64,000 bases of DNA, from NCBI GenBank assembly GCA_033060915.1, contig CM065378.1, positions 1,133,001 through 1,197,000 of the forward strand, in the 5' to 3' direction. The stretch comes from Euryodendron excelsum (Eukaryota; Streptophyta; Magnoliopsida; Ericales; Pentaphylacaceae). The position numbers and the translations under genes were made by a program. The notes beneath the pieces are model-generated. The model had not been told where the DNA came from. It did not search any database and saw nothing but the letters and a program-made list of their open reading frames with translations. This document shows, in pieces, positions 12,201 to 23,511 of the stretch (the first letter of the stretch is position 1; each line of letters starts with the position of its first letter).

Positions 12201-15200
12201 AAATCCTCTGATAATTTATCTCTTCTCTCCCTATTGTATAAACAAATTGTACCATAGAACGGCTCTACAACAAAAATTGACCTAACATTAGAGACTGAAA
12301 CAAGTGGCAAAAATATAAATTAGAAACAGAATTTAAAGAAGGAACAACTAGTGAATAATATAGCAACACCATCAAAGGTAAAAACCTACCAACTAGTCCC
12401 GCCTGAAAAGACAAAGATAAGACTTTCACAGAAATCTTCAGTCCACTGTGACCACACAAATATAGATGTGAGAGAGAGAGAGAGAGAGAGAGTACAAATG
12501 AATTGAAGGGGAACAAAAAGAAGAAAAAGAAAACAAATTATGTTACAAATAGACTACTCTACAATAACTTGCCAAACCTGCCATACTGTGTCACATGAGT
12601 TTCTGGAATCCTTTGCCCGAATATCATTGACCTCTCGTTTTCCCAATCAAAAACAGGTTCATAAGCAGGTAGAGGAGATTCACCCAGATGCTGCGAATAA
12701 AACATTTTAGGGTTTCTTTTACTTTAAGAGAGTAATGTCAAACCAGATGAGTTAGTCAGGAAAAAAGGTAAACTGAGACCACATGCTTTTGAATTTGAAC
12801 AAACTAGTTTTAGACCCGTGTGATGCACAGACTTGGAATACTTCTTTAGATCCATTGTTTAACAACAATTATTTTAAATAAAGACTGAATATAATTTCTT
12901 TGGCCACATTTTTAAAGTTTTTATATAATTTAACTAACTCAAATATGCTTATAGTAAATTGAATATTAGTATACTCAACTGTATTATCTATCTTTACTTA
13001 TGTATTCTAAAAATACTATAATTTTCTATGAAATTTATAAACCATATAAATGCAATCGTTTTAAAAATGAAAATTAATTATTAGCATAAAGAAAGTAATG
13101 AAAAAAAGGACTGATTAGTAATTACTGTATATGTGATATTTTTAGTATTATCAGCTACTCGTATATTTGCAGTCGAAACTTAAATAATTGAAATAATTTA
13201 TTTTAGGTATCATGAACGCGTTTATTTAAAGGTAAAATTAAGAAGATAGTTCAATTAATTTTTCAAATTCGTATTGAAATTTGTCTTTTAAAACTTTAAA
13301 AAAAAATGGATGCATTTTATTTCAAAACGAATTTTAAAAGGTCAAAAAAAGTAATATCTTTCTTTAATTACTTATTCATTTGCACAAGAAAAAAACCTAC
13401 ATAAATTAAAAAACAACGGATAAAAAAAGAGCTACCCACAGGATTTGGTTTTTAATTTTAATTTCTTATTTTGTTATAGTTATTTAATCTTTTGTTTTTG
13501 TTCTTGTAAGTGTTGTTTGCATAGGGAAGATAACTTAGATAAATTAAAAAACAAAAGTTGAAAAAAAAAAGCACTCAAAGTAAAGTCACTTATCACAATC
13601 ACAGCAATAATGACAAATGCACAATATGTGTTTTTTTTATTTTTTGGTCTTATATTTTGTTGTAGTGATTTTACATATTAAAAAAATATAATAATATTTA
13701 TTATTTAACGTTTTATATAGTTTGTTTTACGTAATTTAATTGTATAATCATCTAACTATTTATGTTTAACTCGTCTAACCATTTATGTAAACTAATTGTA
13801 TATCCATCTAACTATTTGTGTTCAATTGTATATTTCTGCTAAATAAATAAATATATTAATAATAATTCTTCTATAATTTGTGCATGTATATGTAGTAATC
13901 TATACACTTAGATGAATGTAATGTATGTCCATGAACATAAAATACAAGAACCAAAACAAATATAATGAATATTATATTCATGTATTAATCAATATAGGTA
14001 TATGAACCTAAAATACATGTACTAACATAAATATAGATATAAATGCATTAATCAATATACTAATATCTATAAATAAATGAACAAAAAAAAAATAATCAGC
14101 CACAAACACCATTAATACATTAAGTAAATACATTGAATAATAAGTACATTGAATCAGTCAAAAAAATGAAACGACTAAATACATGTATAGTGAACCAAAG
14201 CGACAACCAAACAATTATTTTTTATTTTTTATTTTTTAAACAACACTTTAGAGCCACTCAAAATGAGCCACTTGTCACAACCCCGGCGATAATAGCCTCC
14301 TTTTATATATTGTATATAGATATAGATATAGATTGACGAAACATGAGAAATTACTAGATAAAGAAAATGAAGTTATGCTGCATATATATCGTAGAAACAT
14401 CATCTCGAAATGCTAACCTTTGAAACTTTTGAGCCCGATGAGTCAGAGAAGGTAGCATCTGTAAATTGCCTCCCTGAGGTACTGGGGATGTCATCATCAG
14501 TTGCATCATCAATCTTACTTTGTCTGGCATTGGCAAGATGCATTTCTGCACAGAGATCAGAAGTATCACACTGAGCATACAATAGGGATTATGAAGGATA
14601 TCGAGGATATCCGATGTCATACTACAAGAGGACAAGAATATAACTCCCAAACACACCACCAATTACAACTTGATTTGGCTGATACTATATTTTAAGATAT
14701 TCATATGCGTATCTAAGAATAGATTATGTTTCTTTAAATAGGCCAACCAGCATTGGTGCCTCCCCTACCTGTCTCAATATCAGTATCAGGCCCCTCAAAT
14801 ATCTGATTCTGAAAAGAAATGGGGCCAATGCTATCATAGTGCCCATATTTGTTTTCATCCTTTACCCAGTCAGTTCTGTAGCATTGAACAAGTTCATTCA
14901 GATGTGGCCACTGCTCCAAATTTTCATCAAGCTGCAAGAAATTATACAAATCTCATCAGCAAAGCCCTCTACTTTTGTGGTAGAAACACTTAATTACGAA
15001 ACAAAAAAGAGTGCATGATTTTAACTATAATGATTAAGCTCTCATCAATTAGATTTCATTATTCCAGCCCTGGAGGCAATTAAAAGGTCAAATATTTATG
15101 TAACATGAATCTGCAAGAATTTCAAAATTACTATATGTTTTAAATCAGCTTGTTCTTTTATTAATCAAGATAACCTCCCCGCAAATATAATGAACTCAAA

Positions 15201-18200
15201 GCAGGAATTTTCATAAACAGCATAGACAAGTTAGGGGTAAAAACAGTTAAGTAACATTTATATATTGCAAATAATTTCAGAAAAATATTAAGAAAATTTC
15301 TTACTAAAGAAATATACTATCGTAAATAAATAAATCATTTAATAAATAAGGAGTAAAGAAGCTGCTGAGACAAGCAGCAGCAATTGCAGCAGAAAAGAAG
15401 AAGAGGATGGAATAAAGTATAGTTTGGTTGAGGTTAAAGTCAACTTAGGGATCAAAATCAAAGGAAAAAGCTTAGTCCACTGTTGGAGAGAAGGTCAAGT
15501 GAGCAAGAGGAGAAGAAAGGCCTGGTTGGCAGCTCCATTGTCATTTTGCAGTGTTTACAAGGTGAACTGAGTTGACATTCCTTTGAGGGTATAGAGGCTC
15601 CAGTCAATGAAATGGATCATTTTTTGTGTCTATTATATAATTAAATAGCAAGGGGGGCCTACCCTTTCTGAACAGTTTCTTGGATTTTTTTGCAACATAC
15701 ATATTTGAGTTCACGTATATCAGTACATTGGTGTTTAGGATTTTTTTTCTCTCACATGGGTGACACCACCGCTGGCATCGTTTCCCATAAAATATATGTA
15801 TTAAAATAAAACCAAAAGAAAGACGAAAAAAATCAGATAGATTTATATAGGCTGCTAATGTTTTCCCACTTCTACTAAGAGCAAGACTCCTTGAATAGAA
15901 TTTAAATATGGTGCTTTGAGAAACTTGGCGGCAGAGAAATAAGGCAAGCGATTGTCAAGTTGGGTGGAAAATCCTAGATCTAGCCAAAGTCACCAGTTTA
16001 TTTATCATAGAACAAGGAAGGGGTGTGAGGAGGTCCATCTAATTGTGGGCCAAGAGGTGGGTGGAGGTTCATAGCCCTTCAAAAAGGAGGGTCGATTTTG
16101 GTGTATAGGTGCTGTGGGAGAAGGTAGGAGATCCCACATTTACATAGCAAAGGAGTTTGGGGATGATGGAAGGAGGGTAGTGGCTAAGAAATTTCTGGAG
16201 TTTGGGGGTTGGAGGGGCTTGGGTAAAGTGGTGGATGGTCGGATTTTGTGAAGGTGGCACCCATCAAGGAGTGGCAAGGAAAGTGTCTGAAGGTGGAGAG
16301 TCGAATGAAACGAGGTGGTTGCGATATAGAAGTGGATTGGAATTTAGTGAGGGATATCACTCGGTAGCGTGGAGCAATGAGTTTTATGATTTTGAAGTTG
16401 ATGTCTTGCCTATCAAGTGATCACTGCAATGTTGCCTCTCTCCCTATGAAAGAACTCAAGTTTGTAACAAGATAGACCAAAAAATGCATTCTCCATTGTA
16501 ATTGTGCTTTAGATGGAACAAATTTACTATATAATAGAGGCAAGTTTTTGGAACATACTTAGAGATGACAAAAACACCCAGACAGCCGGGTCTCCCCTAC
16601 CCTTAATGGTGGAAGTTTTGGGGACCTTGAATCAAGGCAGCGTCAGTTTCAGGGGTGGGCAGGCCAAACCAACCTAGGTTGAGGGCTGGGTGGGGAAGGG
16701 TAATCCTGACCACAACCCTAATTTAAATATATGTGAAACTACATAAATACCCTTAATAACTAATACATTTCCTTGAATATCATATACTACAAAAAGATTT
16801 GCATCCCTTCACTATGTATTGTTGCAGCTCTCTCTCAACAAGCCGATCGGGCCGATGGACCTTGCTAAGCGCACTGAGGTAGGGATGGAGATAGCTGATG
16901 ACACAGCGTGTATATTGCTGCTTGTTGGGGGTCCTAGTGTGGGTGTGAGAAAGGGTACCCTGATCCAATTATATATGAAACTACATGAATACACCAAATA
17001 ATTAATTCATTTCCTTAAATATCATATCCTATAAAAGGCTTTACATTCCTTCAGTCTTATAGTGTGACGGCTCTCTCTCAACAAACCGATTGAGCCAATG
17101 GACCTCGCTAAGTGCACTTTAGTAGGGGTGGGCATAGTCGGCAAGGATCAAAATTTTCTTTTGTTTCCATCAAAATAACCGAAAAGTTTATGTTTCCTAG
17201 GGAACAGACATAAAACATTAGAGGAACATCGAAACTCCATATTTCAATGAAAGCATACAACACACCGAAATACTACAAAACATGCTGAAACAATTATTTG
17301 TTTGACATGTATTACACACTTTTGACCCTTACTATTCACTTCTTTTCAGTATTACAATTATGATTATCATAATTTATATTAATTTTATTATTTGGTGAGA
17401 GATTTTATTTATTGTCACTATAATTAATTTAGGCCAAAATTTTCAAATATTTATTTGCTGACTAATGTATTAATTTGACACAAACTCTCAAATTATCTCA
17501 TAATCAAGTGATATAAACATTAATGATTAATGAAATTACAAAAAGTAACTTTCTAAATAATTTTTATTAGATTTTAGTATTTACCATTCCATACTATCAT
17601 AGTTTTCTTTAATGTAAATCACTATATAGCCCTTAAACAAGTTCAATTATTAATGTATTAGCTTTAGAAAAACACGTGGATGATCTTCAACTCATGTTTC
17701 AAAATGTTTTCAAAATTTTTTCTGTTTCCATCATGATTCCAAAACTTTTCTGAAATGTCTCCATTTCCAAGCAGATTGAAACAATGCACTGAAACGAAAT
17801 TTTGATCCTTCCTAGTGACACAACGTGTATATTGATGTTAGTTGGGGGTTCCTCTAGTATGGTGGCAGTTCAAGAGGGGGGATCTGTGTTATGGCAATTG
17901 GGAGGTGGATTCCACATGTACACTTACCAAGACTGGGTAGGGGGTTATGAACCTCTTACATTTTCCAAGGACAAGTCTGATGATGACATCCAAAGGGCTC
18001 TTTTAAGTTGTCCACTCTTAAGGTTATGATTACAGTGGCAAGGAGGTGGAAGGCGCAATTGCATAGTTGAAATCGAGCTTGTCTTCATTCTCAACTTCTC
18101 ACTCAAATTACCAACAAAAATCGTTCTGGTTTTCCTCAAAATTCAGTTAGCAGCCCCACAATAGAAAGGTTATCAACTTTCCAACCCATGGGAGCTCCCA

Positions 18201-21200
18201 AATCTTCATTACAAAAGCTTTAGGGCTTCTTTATGTATCAAGAAGATGACAACCAAAGCAATGGTAACTCTCTTCTAATGAAACTCTGTATGTATCATAA
18301 TCTCTCTTCTACTCTTTTGTTGTCCCTTTTTCACTCATTTCCTGCACACTTATGTTCTATCTCGTTCATTTTTCATTTTTTTCAATGTTTATATGCTGTC
18401 AAATATTTTTTGCGTTTATCAATTTAAGGTATGACTTTTTTGGCATGAGATTATATAACTTGAAATGAAATGAAGTACTTCAAATACATATAATTCAATT
18501 GATGATACTCTCTGTATGTGTGTGTGATTGAATGGACCAAACCTGGTGCTTGGACTTCATGTATATTTGAGAGGCCAAGTCAACCCGGCCATAGGTATAT
18601 TAGTGTAATGTTGGATTGAGCTACATTAATTTGACCCAATTGATTGGAGAAGATTTCTATGTTGTTTAAGGCATGTTAAAACCATGTTACACTAGGCAAG
18701 GCAGGGTGGGGTTTTACATTGGGGGGCGGGGCGTTAGGTGGAGTCAAGCAGAGCGAGGCAAGGCGATATGTACCAGCCTCGTTTCCATCCCTACACATAC
18801 TGTATCTTAAAATTGCCATGCTTTAAGGTTTATGTGTTTTTATACCACAATAATCAAACGTTCTTATCAAAGAGCCTGGTTGACCAAGCATGACACAACT
18901 TTACTAGCAACACATCACATTCAATGGTATCAACTAGCCTCCGATATGATAATTTACCAAACACCTTGCACGAACTTTCAGACCAGTGTTGTTTAGCCAT
19001 CCTATCTAATACAGACTATAATGAGGCCTGCCTTTACCCCATGTTTACTAATGGAATCCTTTAAGAACTGATAGGGTGGCCACGGTCAATAATTATAATA
19101 CACCCATTGTCCATTACATCAACACTTGTGTCTGGAACATACTAGAGGGCACAAGGCTAAATAAAAATGTTCATCATCAATCCCAATCCCAATGCCACTT
19201 GTCTAGTTTCCAACACTAATCTCTTTCAATTCTACAAAAAATCACCAACCAACTTAGACATTGCATAGAAAAATATCCAACCCCCTTATAGGTGCAGCAT
19301 TGTATTAAATGTGATGCCTTAGTTCTAGTGTACGTGCTACCTTATATGCATTTGTCAACCTAAAAGAATTAGGGGATGGTTTCTAGAATAAGGAGATCGC
19401 CTTCGTTAGGTCTCAGCAGCCTGCCCTTAACCAAAATCAGTAATCAACTTCTCCACTTGATAGCTATCTTGCACAAGAGCCTTCGTGGAGAACATTACAG
19501 AAATCCTTCTCCGATTGATAATCTATTTAAATAGAATCACTCTTTGTATACAACATATTTGTAGCAAGTCTAGAGGTAATTTATGATTTTAATCCATTCT
19601 TAGGGTTGCTACATCAACACATAAAACTTGAAGCAACTAAGAACATGTAAGACACATGTTATAAAGATGTTATTTTAGAAGTTTTAATACAATATACTTA
19701 AGAATGCCATTATGCTAACAGAATCCAAGGTCTGTATGAACCGGACTGCAAAAGTAGGTACTGCATGAAGCCCAATACTACTTCCCACAAAAATCTTTGT
19801 TTTCTTTTTTCTTTCTTCCCTGTTCTAATAAGTACACTAAACTTCGCCTATGGAAAATCCCCTTGGCATCTCTTCAAGCTTACTTTACAGCTCCCCAAGC
19901 TCTCCCTTCAGTAGACCAATGGAGAAAATCCTATGCATTCCTTCCTACCACTACCCTCACCAAGCTCTCCAATATAGTTGCCACTCCCAGCTCGTCTTCT
20001 CCTTTCCTTTCACCTCTATTGCCCTCTCCAAGCTCCTCCATTCCGCTGTCCTCTATTTTCTAGCCTCTCCAAATCTTACCCTGTTTTTCCTTGGGATAAA
20101 GAAAACCCTTTCCAAGCTCCTCCTCTCCCTCACCTTCCTTGCCTTGACCCTTGGGCACCCTAGTATACCTAGCCCTCACATCCTCTCGATCGCTTTCCTT
20201 GCCCTCACCCTTGGGCACCATAGAATCGTAGCCCTCACTTGTATTTATGTCAATTCCTAAGACATTTTTATGCAATATAGTTGCCAAAGGAGATCATCCT
20301 ACTCAGCAACAACCCACTAGACTTCTCTGCCTAGAATACTATTGTGACATTCATGCATTCATCAGAAGCATTTAATTTAATTAAGCATGAATTAGCCTAA
20401 TCAAGGTGCTTAATTAGCATGATTTAATGTTCATAATTTTCTTGCATTTTTTCATTGTTAATTAAACTCGATTAATTAACTTAAGTGAAGATTAATTAGT
20501 ATTAATCAAGTAATTAAATTCACTTAATTAGTCATAAAGGTGGTTGTTAATGTGCCTTGTGAAGGTGACACCCAAAGTCTATTTGAGACCTATGACCTAT
20601 CAGTTTAAAGCCCTCTAAGTTTACTTTCTAGAGACATTAATTTCAATAATATATTCTTACCATTCTAAAAGATACGAGGAAAAGAGTACGCCTGTGTTAA
20701 GGTGTTCATTGTGGAGTAACCTACATTTTGTGTATCTAATCACTTTTAAGTGGATCCCTAGCTACTTTTAAATATATTAATGAGATTGGAAGTTCTTAAA
20801 CCTTGAAATGAATAAGTTATGCATACATGTGCATTTATCATAATGCATAATTGTGGGAAAGTAGACTTCACATCTAAATGCATGGATATGAGAATGTGAA
20901 TCCATTACTCATGGCATCCTGTGTTTTGACTTGTGTTAGGTAGAGAGTCCTTCGCCCACTTCAGCTTCATTTAAGGATTATCGAGAATTAGAGTTAGGCA
21001 ACAATTGGTGTAAGCTGAGTATATGGAATTATATGAACTGAAAACTTAACTATTCTATGATTATGAATCTTATATTTCTTTATTGAAATGAAATGATTTT
21101 ATTTATAAAAATGGTTTTGTAAAATATTATAGTTATTGGATCAAGTATGTTTTCTTAAATGCAATGATGGATTCATGTTATTATAGCCTTGTTGTCTGGC

Positions 21201-22648
21201 TTCCGGGCTTCATAAGAAAGTGTGTTTGCCTTGCTTTCGGGCTTAATCGGGAAGTGTATACCTCGCTTCTAGGCTTAGTGGGGGAGGATCCCTACCATTA
21301 GGAAAATAATAAATGGCCCCTAACTCCGCCAACATCAATAGTTGAACCGATAATCAGGATAACAATACTGTCATAACTTTGATTGAAGGTTATTAACCCT
21401 TGGCTATATGGAATGAGTTTGTTGAGCCTAAAATGGATGTTGATTACAATTTGATTTCAAGGCAATTATCTTTCATTGATAAATCAAATTATATCCTTAT
21501 TATGGATGATTTTTATTGAAATGTTCTTCGATAAAGTTATTTGAACTTAATCTTGATCCATAACTGTTTTACTTGTTTTCTATTTATATAGTTTCAATAT
21601 ACTCACTAAGCACGTGGTTAGCTTACCCATTTTATGAGAACATATTTTAGGTGTACAGCAGTAGAAGTGGTTCACTAAGCAACTAGAGCCTTAGAGAGAT
21701 AGAGTTTTGTGAACAATGCTCAATGTATATTTTGTCATCTTGTAATAAGACGTTTGATAGATTATTGTACACATGTTGTGAGTTGTGGGTTGATATTTCA
21801 AAGTATGATACCTTGATGTTTTGTAACTGAGATTAGTAATGTCTTTACGTGTATATTATAGTACTTGATATCTGGCAGTGATTTGTCTTTTCATTTTATC
21901 TTCAATCAGATTATTTATGTTTGGTTATGTGTAGGAGTTGACAGGTTTTACCACGTACCATTTTAGGGGCGGTATCATTTAATCACCCAAAATGGGGCAT
22001 GACAACTATCCTTTAGCTTTCTATTAGGGGCGTTATCACTGAATTCTAAACCAGGATCCTGGCTTTCACTCCTAGAGTATTTATTCAAGGCATCACAAGA
22101 TGTTGTACATCATATAAGTAGGGTCTTGGAACGGGCAACCCCATGTAAGTTTAAGACTGCATAAGATGATATGATTAATATCTTTTGTAACTGAATCATT
22201 CTCCATGGAACATCTATATTTGAAATTTAAAGAGAAAATAATGAGCTTGTGCCGAAAGAAATATGAGTTAAGCAAACTAGATTGTAGAACATAGAAAGCA
22301 GTAAATAATTATCACTAACGCTGATAAAACAGATGTAGTTAAACATCAGGATTCTATGGGAAAGTACCAAAACCGCCAAAAGCAGCAGGTTAAAAAGTTT
22401 TTATATTTTACCAAGACTTACGAAAATAAGCATTGACAACTATGTAGTTAATAACAACCTCGGACTATAAAAGAAATCCCAATGTCAACCCACCAGTGAA
22501 GAACATACAACCTGATTATGGTTAAAAGACTTCAAATGTAATAATAATGATATGACAAACTCACCAACGGGTCTAAGTTCAGATTAGCAGCAAAAGACTG
22601 ACGTGGTATTCTCCGAAAACGATTCCCGTTGGATGAAAAATTTTCCAT
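350..22648 (-). CDS. SPK1: SPIKE1-type DOCK guanine nucleotide exchange factor (5' part, 17 exons)
   Basis: Plant DOCK-family GEF that activates ROP/Rac GTPases upstream of the SCAR/WAVE-ARP2/3 actin pathway in cell morphogenesis. That role is known for the Arabidopsis family member and inferred here. Exons in transcript order: 22565-22648, 14769-14931, 14418-14545, 12578-12690, 12390-12445, 12167-12264, 11809-11946, 10786-11097, 8539-8787, 7902-8069, 7609-7800, 7400-7443, 4864-4933, 4238-4399, 2906-3013, 2610-2647, 350-494. All have GT donors and AG acceptors, and the phases join into 2268 nt (756 codons) without a stop. The start codon at 22646-22648 gives MENFSSNGNRFRRIPRQ, as in SPK1 N-termini. 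Later landmarks are DENLEQWPHLNELVQCY, FYLDAPSAAVCLLIQLEK, SRIMPYRESFAWA, NEPFLQLFHCLYVYP and FGGRQPPVYPGLSTVWGSLA. The DHR-1/C2 domain falls at about residues 450-605. The family protein is about 1,830 residues, so roughly 40% is present and the DHR-2 GEF domain lies beyond the left edge. No disabling change is visible. Confidence 0.96.
495..2609 (-). other. SPK1 intron 16, containing an LTR-like insertion
   Basis: This intron is 2,115 bp. Its middle (about 1250-2250) is richer in G and C than the AT-rich flanks. It has a plus-strand CATATAAAGAG motif at about 2036-2046, followed about 60 nt later by leader-like sequence, a look common in retrotransposon LTRs. The short open frames here match nothing I recognise. 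I could not find TG/CA ends or a target duplication. Confidence 0.4.
3390..3910. repeat. Two-copy tandem duplication of about 260 bp in SPK1 intron 14
   Basis: The segment around AACTGCACTCCCATGACTCA occurs at 3458 and again at 3718 (offset 260). Similarity continues on both sides, for example GGAAACCCCATCTA and GGCTTAGCAGTTC. The copies differ by substitutions and small indels, so the duplication is not recent. No coding potential is apparent. Confidence 0.8.
5567..5792 (+). mobile_element. tRNA-derived SINE with 16-bp target duplication
   Basis: The body (5583-5776, 194 bp) begins with a box A-like stretch (CTCGCAGGGGGTTAAGGG), has a box B GTTCGACTC at about 5643-5651, and ends in an A-rich tail. 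It is flanked by ATTATTATGACAGGCT (5567-5582) and ATTATTATGGCAGGCT (5777-5792), 15 of 16 identical. This is the expected target-site duplication of LINE-mediated insertion. It sits in intron 12 of SPK1, antisense to the gene. I did not recognise the SINE family. Confidence 0.85.
5875..5985. repeat. Minisatellite, three copies of 37 bp
   Basis: Units start at 5875, 5912 and 5949, each with TGTTTCA followed by a CTTTGCTA-like core and AGTCAA. The first two copies are nearly identical and the third is more diverged. It lies in SPK1 intron 12, just downstream of the SINE. Confidence 0.8.
6163..6208. repeat. (TC)n microsatellite
   Basis: An uninterrupted TC run of 46 bases in SPK1 intron 12. Confidence 0.97.
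8788..10785. other. SPK1 intron 8, possible Copia remnant
   Basis: In this 1,998-bp intron the plus strand at about 9314-9330 reads TTGATATCAGAGCAAGC. It resembles the initiator-Met-tRNA primer site of plant Copia elements. An ATGGCAGATGGG start-like sequence follows about 40 nt later, then a 123-codon open frame (9467-9838) with no domain I recognise. No LTRs were found. A very degraded Copia fragment is possible but not established. Confidence 0.25.
12470..12492. repeat. (GA)n run, CU-rich tract of SPK1 intron 4
   Basis: On the transcribed strand this is a CT repeat starting about 25 nt before the exon 5 acceptor (exon starts at 12445). It probably serves as part of the polypyrimidine tract, so its length may affect splicing of the 56-nt exon 5. 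Confidence 0.7.
12804..14332 (-). mobile_element. Non-autonomous Helitron in SPK1 intron 3
   Basis: Read on the minus strand, the element starts A/TCTATATCTATATC (5' end at 14332) and ends with a hairpin (GTGCA...CACGGG) then CTAAAACTAG/T at 12804. These are the expected TC start, 3' hairpin, CTRR end and A/T insertion site. It is very AT-rich and has no Rep/helicase coding. The 5'-terminal motif (CAAAATGAGCCACTTGTCACAA, about 14258-14280) recurs in degraded form near 13570-13620, so this may be two related copies end to end. Relatives lie at 42.4-43.6 kb. Confidence 0.8.
14932..16559. other. Proximal part of the large SPK1 intron 1, no gene found
   Basis: Mostly AT-rich intron sequence. A G-rich patch at about 16020-16420 contains a 72-codon open frame that I do not recognise and that lacks a visible domain. 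Nothing else is supported. Confidence 0.5.
16726..17140. repeat. About 240-bp tandem repeat inside the hAT-like element
   Basis: The unit beginning ATATATGTGAAACTACATAAATAC at about 16728 recurs at about 16970. It includes the shared CTCTCTCTCAACAA...CCGAT and ATGGACCT.GCTAAG segments. The second copy is interrupted at 17142 and resumes at about 17811 (GACACAACGTGTATATTGATG, matching 16898 onward), so another element inserted into it later. Confidence 0.8.
17143..17810. mobile_element. Nested short TIR element (MITE-like), 668 bp
   Basis: The ends are AAGGATCAAAATTTTC and its inverted counterpart GAAATTTTGATCCTT, giving TIRs of about 14-16 bp. It splits the second copy of the surrounding tandem repeat, so its boundaries are independently confirmed by the uninterrupted first copy. 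Internal sequence is AT-rich with no ORF of note. The target duplication is unclear; TAGT occurs on both sides. Superfamily undecided. Confidence 0.75.
18794..20342. other. SPK1 intron 1, between hAT-like element and solo LTR
   Basis: No gene found. A pyrimidine-rich stretch (19790-20260) gives a 136-codon open frame of low complexity that looks fortuitous. It includes a two-copy 60-bp tandem repeat (CCTTGGGCAC at 20150 and 20210, about 20131-20250). Confidence 0.5.
20343..22004. mobile_element. Solo LTR with 5-bp target duplication, SPK1 intron 1
   Basis: A 1,662-bp segment starts TGTGACATTC and ends GGGGCATGACA (TG...CA with TGTGACA/TGACA-type ends). It is flanked directly by ACTAT at 20338-20342 and ACTAT at 22005-22009. 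No internal retroelement domain or second LTR is present, so it is a solo LTR left by recombination. The length and ends suit a Ty3/gypsy chromovirus-like LTR, but the family is inferred only. Confidence 0.85.
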
Positions 22649-22651
22649 GGC
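22565..22651 (-). other. SPK1: First coding exon and translation start of SPK1
   Basis: The ATG lies at 22646-22648, three bases after a TTTCAG acceptor, so the upstream 5' UTR is probably spliced on just before the start codon. The exon encodes 28 residues ending NLNLDPL and stops at a GTGAGT donor. It is followed by a 7,633-bp intron, and exon 2 resumes in phase 0 with LDENLEQW, as expected for SPK1. This small, distant exon is easily missed by gene predictors. Confidence 0.9.
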
Positions 22652-23354
22652 CTGAAATCACGGTTCAAGAAAGAAACACTAAACCTCAAACGCAAATCAG
22701 GAACTACACAATTCCCACATTAGCCTCGTAAAGGACATTAATTAGACCACATAGGCAGAGGCATTGATCTTATAAATTACAGAAATCCAAATACATGATA
22801 AGACCATCCTTTTATTTTGTTTAATATATTTCTTCTTCTATCTCCTCTTCCTTCTTTGATACATACATATAGGTTGGTGTGGGTATATTTATATATGCTT
22901 TGCCTTTTTGGGTTCTTGAGTAATATTTCTGACATGTATAAAGGAAAGTCATGTCAGGTTCAGGATTTATAGAAACCATGAAGAAAAGGGATTATGACAT
23001 GTCAAGGGAGTCCTGAAGAGTAACGATCAAATGTCCAGGGAGTCATGAAAAGTAACTAAAGATCGTCTTCAGCCCACTTGTACCAGATCAACCCTAATAA
23101 TGTCCGCTCGCAATGTTGGATCAATTTTCTTTCACTTAAAGGCAAATGTAGGTAGCCCCAAACTAAAAAGACGCTTAAAAAAGATTTTAGATATGCTTCA
23201 TGGAATAAAGGTAGCAGGCACTACTAAATTACATACAGAATGACCCCAAAAAATAAAATATTCCACTCCGCAAAAATCTGAAAATGAAACAATCCACAGA
23301 AAATAAATAAAAAAGAAGTAACAAGAACAGATATAATGTAGATTGCGGCTTTAC

Positions 23355-23511
23355 CTGCTCCACTACGATCTCCTAAAGCATGGGATCTGCAAAGTTTCAC
23401 TCTCCTTCTAGCTCTAGATCCTCCGGTGAACAACGAAAATACTCAGCTTAGTGACTCAACTGAGCATATACAAATACATACATACATACATACATACATT
23501 TATATATATAC

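Larger units (their letters stand above)
16560..18793. mobile_element. hAT-like TIR element, 2.2 kb, in SPK1 intron 1
   Basis: The left end TAGAGATGACAAAAACACC and the inverted right end TAGGGATGGAAACGAGGC form degenerate terminal inverted repeats of a type common in plant hAT-related elements. The flanks are AACATACT (16552-16559) and CACATACT (18794-18801), a 7-of-8 target duplication. GC-rich subterminal runs are present near both ends. No transposase is visible, so it is non-autonomous. It contains a 240-bp tandem repeat and a nested element. Confidence 0.75.

Noticed and set aside
11665..12310. Long minus-strand frames rich in Leu/Ser around SPK1 exons 6 and 7
   Set aside because: The true coding parts are the exons at 11809-11946 and 12167-12264. 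The extensions are read-through of introns.
19797..20260. Overlapping open frames of 88 and 136 codons
   Set aside because: They arise from a pyrimidine-rich, partly tandem-repeated stretch in SPK1 intron 1 and have low complexity and no domain.
23155..23470. Separate small gene upstream of SPK1 (69-codon frame at 23224-23433)
   Set aside because: Better explained as the SPK1 5' UTR exon with a GTAAAG donor; the frame reads into the UTR intron.
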